A stretch of 10,846 nucleotides of DNA. Origin: an uncultured Clostridia bacterium (GTDB lineage: Bacteria > Bacillota > Clostridia > UMGS1810). A program made the translations under genes and the position numbers. Shown piece after piece: positions 6,899 to 10,846 of this stretch. The notes beneath the pieces were generated by a model that saw nothing but the letters and a program-made list of their open reading frames with translations, ran no database searches and had not been told where the DNA came from. Position 1 is the stretch's first letter. Every line of letters starts with the position of its first letter. The DNA lies in NCBI GenBank assembly GCA_934454585.1, contig CAKSFP010000052.1, forward strand, positions 1 through 10,846, in the 5' to 3' direction.

Positions 6899-7932
6899 GT
6901 TGCACTAAACTCCTTTACATTTAATGTACGGCTTTCCGTCTTAGATACATACTCATCGTATATATCTTTGTGATGAATAGCCAATTTCTCAAGGTCTTTG
7001 CTCAAGATACGAACTGATTTTTTTGGTTTGTATGAAACACGGAACTTCTTGCCTGCCGAGGGTAGTTCGCTTTCGCAAAAAGCGCCCATTTCCTCGATTA
7101 TAGGTATTGAAATTCTTTTTATTTCATCCTCTATCCGCCTCTTATCCGCTTCAAGTTTACTCTTTTCTTCTTTAAGGCGAAGAAATCTTTCAAGCTCCGA
7201 ACTAAACGCAGACGGGAGCACTTTAACGCCCAAACTCGAATCCGCATCTGCAAGATACATTTTCAAAGTTTGAAGAGCAAGGTCCGGCTTTCCTGCGAAA
7301 GCCGGTTCAACCTTCTTTTCAATGTACTCTTCCCAAAAATATTGTTCTGCCTCGATTATTTCGTCCTCAAACTCATAATCACGCTCTACCCTTCGGTATG
7401 CAAAATCATTCTCGCTGTTTCCCCAGAGGCAAGCAATATAAGCAAAATCGAGGTTCATTACAGCCATATAATGCCTTATCTGAAGCTCATACTGATACGG
7501 ATATTTTTCATCTGCCCAGGCATCTTTGTTCTGGTAGTTTGTTGTTTTACACTCTAAAATCCCCTTTTTCCCGTTTTCATCAATTATAAAACGGTCAACA
7601 TCTGCTCTCATAAAAGGATACAGCGGGTGTGAAAACATCTTCTTAACCTCATACACTTTAAGACCTGTCTTCTTTGCAAACACCTTTGCAACCAAATCCT
7701 CAAGTGCGTGCCCAACCTCTTTTTGCAGCCAAGTTTCATCTTCAACCTCTCTGAGCGGCTTAATTCCAAGCTTATCGTAATACAAATCACGATTACACCT
7801 GAAATGCGACACGCCGTAAATGATTGACACGTCACTTCCACCAATTCCACCTCTGCGATAGTCCAGCCATTCTTCTTCTGTCAGATTTGCAGTCTCAACA
7901 ACAACTTCAGGTTCATATGTTCCCCTCGGCAT
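6895..7932 (-). CDS. YqaJ-family (lambda-exonuclease-type) viral recombinase nuclease
   Basis: A 345-aa nuclease of the PD-(D/E)XK superfamily. The YqaJ hallmarks are GGIGGSD (28-34), the GHALEDLV helix with Glu78, MRADVDRF with Asp111/113, LECKTT with the catalytic Glu127 and Lys129, and the YELQIRHYM helix with Gln151. Family members digest one strand of duplex DNA to leave single strands for an annealing protein, which is present four genes on (3483-4304). The C-terminal part (about 243-275) is heptad-like and charged, probably a coiled coil for oligomer contact. The longer frame begins inside the upstream gene; I use ATG 7930-7932 because GGGAGG lies 8 nt before it and overlaps the previous TAG stop. 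A perfect 9-bp inverted repeat lies inside the gene at 7284-7305. Confidence 0.9.
   Translation of the reverse strand: MPRGTYEPEVVVETANLTEEEWLDYRRGGIGGSDVSIIYGVSHFRCNRDLYYDKLGIKPLREVEDETWLQKEVGHALEDLVAKVFAKKTGLKVYEVKKMFSHPLYPFMRADVDRFIIDENGKKGILECKTTNYQNKDAWADEKYPYQYELQIRHYMAVMNLDFAYIACLWGNSENDFAYRRVERDYEFEDEIIEAEQYFWEEYIEKKVEPAFAGKPDLALQTLKMYLADADSSLGVKVLPSAFSSELERFLRLKEEKSKLEADKRRIEDEIKRISIPIIEEMGAFCESELPSAGKKFRVSYKPKKSVRILSKDLEKLAIHHKDIYDEYVSKTESRTLNVKEFSAT
7279..7314 (-). repeat. Inverted repeat inside YqaJ gene
   Basis: CCGGCTTTC and GAAAGCCGG (7284-7292 and 7297-7305) are perfectly complementary around a 4-nt loop. AAGGT/ACCTT extends the stem past a 4-nt bulge. It lies in the codons for the linker after the nuclease core (PAFAGKPDLAL). 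No U-tract follows. Confidence 0.55.
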
Positions 7933-7945
7933 TTTCGATTCCTCC

Positions 7946-9088
7946 CTACCACTTGATTTCTCCCGGTATGTCGTAATCGTACCAATGAACATTCAAAGCT
8001 CTTGAAACAGTTTCCTCCATCTGAGTAATTCTGACGCCGCTTTCGCCTGCACACTGCATAAGGAATACTACTTCCGCAATTCCGTAATAAATATCGTGTG
8101 CCGTGCAAAAACCGCTGCCGTGTAAAGCATTAAACTTATCAAGAGCCGGAACACCGTACTTTTTGGGTATGCCTATTTTCGACATAACGCCAATCATTGT
8201 GTTGGACGGATTTTTAATTGTAATTGCAATCAGCTCCTTGAGCTTACCAATGGCAAGATCGTACTGCGAATAAAGCATTGCAAGTTTTCTGTCAAAATCC
8301 TTTAATGATGCACCATTCTTGTGTTCAAGTTTCAACGGATTGCCAAGAGGTATGTTTCTGCCATCTGCAATAAGCGTCGGATACAGATTTGCACCGCTGA
8401 TTCCGACATCGGAAGTTGTAAGTCTGACAGATGCTTTCAAATCTCGGCACTTTACAGAGTGCATAGACAGCAAATCCCTGTATGTCCGGACAAGCTCATC
8501 ATTACCGTCAAGTGTCCACAATGCGGTAACGATGGAATGGTCGTAAAAGCCTCCTGCATATTTAACATCCGAAAAGTTATTATTCAGATAATCGGAGGTC
8601 TTTTCAAAAAGCTCATACATTTCAAGAATAGAGTAATCGCTTTTATCTCCGCCGTGTATTGCCGATACTTTTTCGTCCGCAACTTTCAGAAGCGCCTGAC
8701 CGTCCGCAACCTTTAGGCAGTGATTAAGAATTTTTGCAAATACACTTTTCTCAACCTTCGACAAGGCATTTCCCGAAATTTTTGCTCTTTCAAGTATTGT
8801 TTTAATTGCACAGTTCCGGATCGGAATATATTCATCTCCGTCACGGAGTACCAGCTGTGTCCCATCAAGCGTATCTTTGAGAATATCGCCTTTTCCCATA
8901 CTGTTATAGGAGTTGACGATAGCCTCTGTTTTCGGAGTATCCTTTACCAAAGCCTCAAATCTCAGCGTATTGGATAACTCCTTTTTCCAAGTTGTGTTTT
9001 CTTCTCTTTTTTTCAAAAAATCAAGAAAATCACCCTCTCCTGCAAATTCCTCGCAAAAAGAATCCGCATAAACCATTGTTTCATTCAT
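7946..9088 (-). CDS. DUF932-like phage/plasmid protein, function unknown
   Basis: The first gene of the operon encodes a 380-aa cytosolic protein. No catalytic motif is recognisable. The layout resembles DUF932/phage-plasmid-like proteins: an early segment with DEYIPIRNCAIKTI, then ALLKVADEKVSAIHGGDKSDYSILEMYELFE, a middle with DVGISGANLYPTLIADGRNIPLG, and a helical end. This family resemblance is from pattern memory and is tentative. Such genes often neighbour recombination genes in mobile elements, as here (YqaJ begins 13 nt later). The reading frame opens at a GTG (9098-9100), but that GTG belongs to the ribosome site AAGGTGG, so the ATG at 9086-9088, 8 nt after it, is the likely start. 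The stop TAG is fused to the next GGAGG. Confidence 0.72.
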   Translation of the reverse strand: MNETMVYADSFCEEFAGEGDFLDFLKKREENTTWKKELSNTLRFEALVKDTPKTEAIVNSYNSMGKGDILKDTLDGTQLVLRDGDEYIPIRNCAIKTILERAKISGNALSKVEKSVFAKILNHCLKVADGQALLKVADEKVSAIHGGDKSDYSILEMYELFEKTSDYLNNNFSDVKYAGGFYDHSIVTALWTLDGNDELVRTYRDLLSMHSVKCRDLKASVRLTTSDVGISGANLYPTLIADGRNIPLGNPLKLEHKNGASLKDFDRKLAMLYSQYDLAIGKLKELIAITIKNPSNTMIGVMSKIGIPKKYGVPALDKFNALHGSGFCTAHDIYYGIAEVVFLMQCAGESGVRITQMEETVSRALNVHWYDYDIPGEIKW

Positions 9089-9121
9089 TTGTGTTTCCAC
9101 CTTTCTATAAAATTTATATTT

Positions 9122-9143
9122 CTAAAAGCTCAACGCTTTTTAG
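9122..9143 (-). promoter_or_regulatory. Small leader hairpin upstream of first ribosome site
   Basis: The minus-strand RNA CUAAAAAGC / GCUUUUAG pairs around a GUUGA loop with one bulged A. It lies between terminator-like structure 2 and the ribosome site of the first operon gene. Its effect is unknown. Confidence 0.35.
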
Positions 9144-9145
9144 AC

Positions 9146-9197
9146 AAAAAAAGACGGAAATAAACGCATTTCTTAAAAGAATTACATTCATTTCCGT
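9146..9197 (-). terminator. Leader terminator-like structure 2
   Basis: The minus-strand RNA arm ACGGAAAUGAAUG pairs with CGUUUAUUUCCGU over 13 positions, including two G-U pairs that exist only in the leftward transcript. A UUCUU/AAGAA stem caps the inside. A C and seven U (9146-9152) follow at once, the classic intrinsic-terminator form. It lies inside the leader, about 60 nt before the first start codon, so it must be conditional or leaky for the operon to be expressed. Confidence 0.65.
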
Positions 9198-9219
9198 TAT
9201 AAGTACAGATTACCTGCAT

Positions 9220-9277
9220 AAAACAAAAAAGCCAACAGCACCTATGCCCGCTTGGACATAGTAATACTGTTGGCTTT
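9220..9277 (-). terminator. Leader terminator-like structure 1 (two-stem, U-tract)
   Basis: The outer stem AAAGCCAACAG / CUGUUGGCUUU is 11 bp and perfect. Inside, CUAUGUCC / GGGCAUAG forms an 8-bp stem with an AAGC tetraloop; its U-G pair only works in the leftward RNA. The outer stem runs into UUUGUUUU. Transcription from the upstream promoter that stopped here would give an RNA of roughly 135 nt. It may act as an attenuator or as the 3' end of a small regulatory RNA. Confidence 0.75.
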
Positions 9278-9279
9278 AA

Positions 9280-9342
9280 TTACAATCTCGACATCTTGTA
9301 CGCAAAAAACATTTGAAAAATGTTTTGGGATAACCCACGCAT
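9280..9342 (-). CDS. Possible 20-aa leader peptide
   Basis: A small frame, MRGLSQNIFQMFFAYKMSRL, starts about 12-14 nt after the predicted transcription start and stops 2 nt before the terminator 1 stem. That position would let ribosomes influence the terminator. However, no ribosome site precedes the ATG, and a frame of this size can occur by chance. Low confidence. Confidence 0.2.
   Translation of the reverse strand: MRGLSQNIFQMFFAYKMSRL
9306..9326 (-). promoter_or_regulatory. AT-rich leader hairpin near transcript 5' end
   Basis: AAAACAUUU and AAAUGUUUU pair perfectly (9 bp) around a UUC loop in the leftward RNA; UUGCG follows. It is a weak, AT-only stem and could be a 5' stabiliser or part of the leader's regulatory fold. 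A GGG-UUAU-CCC mini-stem lies just before it. Confidence 0.4.
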
Positions 9343-9360
9343 AAATTTGTTTATATAACA

Positions 9361-9389
9361 ATTATAACACAATATATTGTGTTTGTCAA
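9361..9389 (-). promoter_or_regulatory. Main leftward operon promoter
   Basis: Reading leftward there is TTGACA (9384-9389), a 17-nt spacer, and TATAAT (9361-9366) preceded by TGT, making an extended -10. This is a perfect consensus sigma-70/SigA promoter. Transcription should start near 9354-9356, giving a leader of about 265 nt before the DUF932-like gene. An 18-bp palindrome fills the spacer, so the promoter is very likely repressed at times. Confidence 0.88.
9366..9383. promoter_or_regulatory. Operator-like palindrome in promoter spacer
   Basis: AACACAATATATTGTGTT is a perfect 18-bp palindrome lying between the -35 and -10 of the operon promoter (it shares one base with the -10). A dimeric repressor bound here would block RNA polymerase, as CI-like and ImmR-like regulators do in mobile elements. 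The regulator gene is not in this window. Confidence 0.7.
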
Positions 9390-9393
9390 TAAC

Positions 9394-9419
9394 TTAAAAT
9401 CAACATATTCTGTTTTCTT
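9394..9419. repeat. 26-bp direct repeat, left copy (candidate target duplication)
   Basis: Identical over 26 bp to 10607-10632. It begins TTAAAATCAACATATTCTG and ends CTT. It lies immediately left of the IS and about 5-30 bp upstream of the operon's -35 box, where an UP element or activator site would sit. Confidence 0.85.
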
Positions 9420-9426
9420 CTGCAGT

Positions 9427-9444
9427 TGTCAAACATATGGACCA
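9427..9444. repeat. IS left inverted repeat
   Basis: TGTCAAACATATGGACCA, matching the inverted right end (10581-10598) at 13 of 18 positions. Confidence 0.6.
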
Positions 9445-9511
9445 TTTTTATTAAAAAATTATTCAATGTGTTTTGTTAATGTGCGGTTTTGCGGCAGCAG
9501 CAGTAGTTTTT

Positions 9512-9554
9512 GTGGGTAGTGTGGTAAAGTCAGCGACTTTTCCATACTATCCAC
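9512..9554 (+). repeat. Long hairpin downstream of transposase gene
   Basis: Two 20-nt arms (9512-9531 and 9535-9554) enclose an AGC loop. As plus-strand RNA, 17 Watson-Crick and 2 G-U pairs form with one mismatch. As minus-strand RNA the two wobbles become A-C mismatches, so the fold favours a rightward transcript. Neither direction is followed by a U-tract, so it is not a standard terminator. It ends 13 bp beyond the transposase stop, inside the IS. Confidence 0.55.
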
Positions 9555-9567
9555 CAATTATTTACAT

Positions 9568-10500
9568 TCATATGACCCATATGTAGTCTGTCAGCTTTTC
9601 CATAGGGCTCTTGCCTTTAAATATTCTCATCGGCTTGTTATTTGTCCATTTTAGGTGTTCTGCCAGCTTTTTATTCGCTTCTTCTGTTTCTCTGAAATAT
9701 TCCCAATCATAGAAATATCTTTGGTCCATTCTATGACTTCGTTCCACTTTTCCGTTGTGCCACGGTGTTCTTGGTTTTATTAGCCTATGTTCTATCCCTA
9801 ATTCAGCTAATTTTGCCTCAAATGGGCATTTTGTTTCATCGCTTATAAACTTGTATGTAAATTCTGTCCCGTTATCTGTTTGTATACATTTTACCTCAAA
9901 CGGAAACCGCTTCAAAAACTTTTTGAGAAATATCACTGAATTTTCAGGTGTGTGTTCCTCGAATATATACAAATATCTTATTCGGGTACATTCGTCTATT
10001 GCTGTCCATTGGTACAACCTTTTTTCATCTCTTCTAAGCTTTCCCCTAATACAGTAATCCGGTACAACCTTAACATCTATTTGCACTTTCTCTCCCGGTA
10101 TCTCGCAGGGCGTACATTGACGATAATTTCTGCGTCCCTTTTTCTTAGGCTTTTCTATCAAACCTAAGCGCCTTAATGCATGAAATAATCCACCCTGCGA
10201 ACGAGTATATCCCTTTTCCTGAATTAAAACACAATATACGTAATCAATGCCTTTTCGTCCGTGCTCGTTCCAAACCTCTAAAATTAATGATTCCTCATAC
10301 AGCGTGTGCTGCTTTGGATGACTATGCGGTTGTCTGGATTTGTCTTTTAAACTTTGCCACGTCCCGTCGTAACGCTTGCTCCACCGTTTAATGTTGCTTA
10401 ATGGTTCTTTATATTTTCTTGAAGCTTCACTTTTTCCATGTTTTAAAGAATATTCAATTATACATTGACGTTTCTTGGCTTTTTGTGTTACAATGTTCAT
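9568..10500 (-). CDS. IS481-family DDE transposase
   Basis: A 310-aa transposase of the integrase-fold superfamily that cuts and rejoins the IS ends. The N-terminal helix-turn-helix region (about 1-55, with KSEASRKYKEPLSNIKRW) recognises DNA, and a second HTH-like part (about 70-115) follows. The catalytic core shows KVQIDVK (Asp142), QTDNGTEF (Asp209) and WHNGKVERSHR (Glu253), the complete DDE triad, and ends WTNNKPMRIFKGKSPMEKL as in the family. No frameshift is seen and the length is normal, so it may be active. The ribosome site AAAGGAA is 12 nt from the ATG, rather far, and sits at the edge of a 15-bp inverted repeat that occupies the spacer. An outward promoter lies inside codons 3-12, suggesting antisense control. 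Confidence 0.9.
   Translation of the reverse strand: MNIVTQKAKKRQCIIEYSLKHGKSEASRKYKEPLSNIKRWSKRYDGTWQSLKDKSRQPHSHPKQHTLYEESLILEVWNEHGRKGIDYVYCVLIQEKGYTRSQGGLFHALRRLGLIEKPKKKGRRNYRQCTPCEIPGEKVQIDVKVVPDYCIRGKLRRDEKRLYQWTAIDECTRIRYLYIFEEHTPENSVIFLKKFLKRFPFEVKCIQTDNGTEFTYKFISDETKCPFEAKLAELGIEHRLIKPRTPWHNGKVERSHRMDQRYFYDWEYFRETEEANKKLAEHLKWTNNKPMRIFKGKSPMEKLTDYIWVI
10465..10494 (+). promoter_or_regulatory. Outward (antisense) promoter inside transposase gene
   Basis: On the plus strand TTGACG (10465-10470), an 18-nt spacer and TACAAT (10489-10494) preceded by TGT give -35 and extended -10 boxes each one base from consensus. The expected start is near 10501, exactly at the first base of the inverted repeat and just beyond the transposase ATG on the opposite strand. 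A chance match is possible, but the fit with the following hairpin and U-tract is striking. Confidence 0.65.
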
Positions 10501-10545
10501 AGAAAATCAAAATTCCTTTCTGTGCAATGTTTTGTCGCAAAAAAC

Positions 10546-10551
10546 ATTATA
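10546..10551 (-). promoter_or_regulatory. Transposase promoter, extended -10
   Basis: TGATATAAT read leftward gives a consensus -10 with the TG extension. No good -35 is present at 16-18 nt (TAGAAA at 17). The start would be near 10539, so the mRNA leader would be about 39 nt and would lack the distal arm (10559-10573) of the inverted repeat. Confidence 0.55.
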
Positions 10552-10558
10552 TCACATT

Positions 10559-10581
10559 GAATTTTGATTTTCTATTTTTTT
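10559..10581 (+). terminator. Terminator of the predicted antisense RNA
   Basis: The closing arm of the 15-bp stem (GAATTTTGATTTTCT) is followed by A and seven T on the plus strand. The stem is AT-rich, so efficiency may be moderate. The opening arm is 10501-10515. Confidence 0.55.
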
Positions 10582-10598
10582 GGTTCACATGTATTATA
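10581..10598. repeat. IS right inverted repeat
   Basis: TGGTTCACATGTATTATA on the plus strand, the imperfect inverse of 9427-9444 (13 of 18 positions). Confidence 0.6.
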
Positions 10599-10606
10599 TC
10601 AATACA

Positions 10607-10632
10607 TTAAAATCAACATATTCTGTTTTCTT
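10607..10632. repeat. 26-bp direct repeat, right copy (candidate target duplication)
   Basis: Identical to 9394-9419. The six bases TCAATA also precede both copies after a two-base difference, so the similarity extends to 34 bp with two mismatches. It lies between the IS and the stop codon of the upstream gene. Confidence 0.85.
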
Positions 10633-10659
10633 AATAGAGTTCTACATATTTAACGGCAT

Positions 10660-10846
10660 TCATTTTATACTGTAATCAAGTCTGATTGCTTCGGCGTCAT
10701 ATTTCAGAGACTCTATAAATCCGACAATGATATCGTTTTTATTGCTGCCATCTGAAGATATTTCGACAATCATCCTGATTTCTATTAAGAGTATTCCGTC
10801 ATCAAGAATATTATAATCGTATTCTTTCTTTATGTCTGTTCCTTCA
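10660..10846 (-). CDS. C-terminal end of an unidentified protein (partial)
   Basis: An open frame enters from the right edge and ends at TGA 10660-10662, giving the last 61 residues. It reads as alternating beta-strand and loop (YDYNILDDGILLIEIRMIVEIS, then DIIVGFIESLKYDAEAIRLDYSIK in shorter pieces), without a motif I can name. Codon pattern and the absence of stops over 61 codons support a real gene on the same strand as the operon. It ends 28 bp before the direct repeat, with no clear terminator in between, so transcription could continue into the IS. Confidence 0.6.
   Translation of the reverse strand, partial: EGTDIKKEYDYNILDDGILLIEIRMIVEISSDGSNKNDIIVGFIESLKYDAEAIRLDYSIK

Larger units (their letters stand above)
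10501..10581 (+). ncRNA. Predicted antisense RNA to transposase leader
   Basis: The predicted RNA of about 80 nt starts at 10501 and folds as one long hairpin: a 15-bp perfect stem (10501-10515 with 10559-10573), UGUG/CACA (10521-10524 with 10553-10556), AAUGUUUU/AAAACAUU (10526-10533 with 10541-10548) and a 7-nt loop GUCGCAA. It ends with AUUUUUUU (10574-10581), which together with the stem is an intrinsic terminator. It is fully complementary to the transposase mRNA leader including the ribosome site. The architecture resembles IS10 RNA-OUT. This is inferred from sequence only. Confidence 0.6.
9420..10606 (-). mobile_element. IS481-like insertion sequence
   Basis: About 1.19 kb, containing one DDE transposase gene read leftward and flanked by identical 26-bp direct repeats. 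Imperfect inverted repeats lie at the ends: TGTCAAACATATGGACCA (9427-9444) and, inverted, TATAATACATGTGAACCA (10581-10598) match at 13 of 18 positions, with ACAT-TG-ACCA as the shared core. If the direct repeats mark the edges exactly, the inverted cores lie 7-8 bp inside each end; if the inverted repeats are terminal, the element is 9427-10598. Removing the element and one repeat copy rejoins the upstream gene's tail to the operon promoter, as expected for an insertion. Confidence 0.75.

Noticed and set aside
9130..9219. 29-codon minus-strand frame with three cysteines between the two leader terminators
   Set aside because: Its ATG directly follows the U-tract of structure 1 with no ribosome site, and it runs through the stem and U-tract of structure 2, which explains its Phe/Leu-rich end.
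9569..9584. Two CATATG palindromes spaced 4 bp apart
   Set aside because: They encode the final residues of the transposase and are easily produced by chance; no further copies or context suggest a binding site.
10599..10632. Second promoter for the operon in the right repeat copy
   Set aside because: The repeat copy lacks the -35/-10 pair: TTGATA overlaps TATAAT instead of being 17 nt away, so it is not a duplicate of the operon promoter.
1..10846. CRISPR array, tRNA or rRNA genes
   Set aside because: No regularly spaced repeats and no recognisable tRNA or rRNA core sequences were seen on either strand.

Overview
The window looks like the replication and recombination block of a mobile element (prophage, phage-plasmid or integrative element) from a low-to-moderate GC Firmicute, probably a gut Clostridia member. 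This rests on strong AGGAGG-type ribosome sites, ATG starts with one likely TTG start, protein styles typical of clostridial phages and ICEs, and a single co-directional operon. No structural, integrase or conjugation gene is visible, so phage and ICE cannot be told apart.

Almost everything is read leftward (minus strand). From right to left: the end of an unidentified gene (10660-10846); an IS481-like insertion sequence (about 9420-10606) bracketed by a perfect 26-bp direct repeat; a strong promoter with an 18-bp palindrome between its -35 and -10 (9361-9389); a long untranslated leader with two intrinsic-terminator-like structures (9146-9277); then ten tightly packed genes. These encode a DUF932-like protein, a YqaJ-type exonuclease, a small DUF7768/deoxyribosyltransferase-fold protein, a RecD2-like helicase, a putative single-strand annealing protein, a zinc-ribbon protein, an unknown 253-aa protein, a CHC2/Toprim primase, an N6-methylase-like protein without a recognisable catalytic motif IV, an unknown 102-aa protein, and the first eight codons of a further gene.

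The genes fit together as DNA processing: YqaJ exonuclease plus annealing protein form a two-component recombinase, the RecD2-like helicase and primase supply unwinding and priming, and the methylase-like protein may modify or bind DNA. Junctions are 4-8 bp overlaps, or stop codons built into the next ribosome site, so translation is probably coupled. One exception is a 57-bp gap with a hairpin between primase and methylase-like genes.

The most unusual signals are non-coding. The 5' end of the IS carries an outward promoter inside the transposase gene. It should make an approximately 80-nt hairpin RNA ending in a U-tract, antisense to the transposase leader. The same inverted repeat would hide the transposase ribosome site only in transcripts entering from outside. 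This is the logic known from IS10 (RNA-OUT and protection from impinging transcription), here in an IS481-like element. The operon leader, with an operator-like palindrome and tandem terminators, suggests repression plus attenuation or antitermination.
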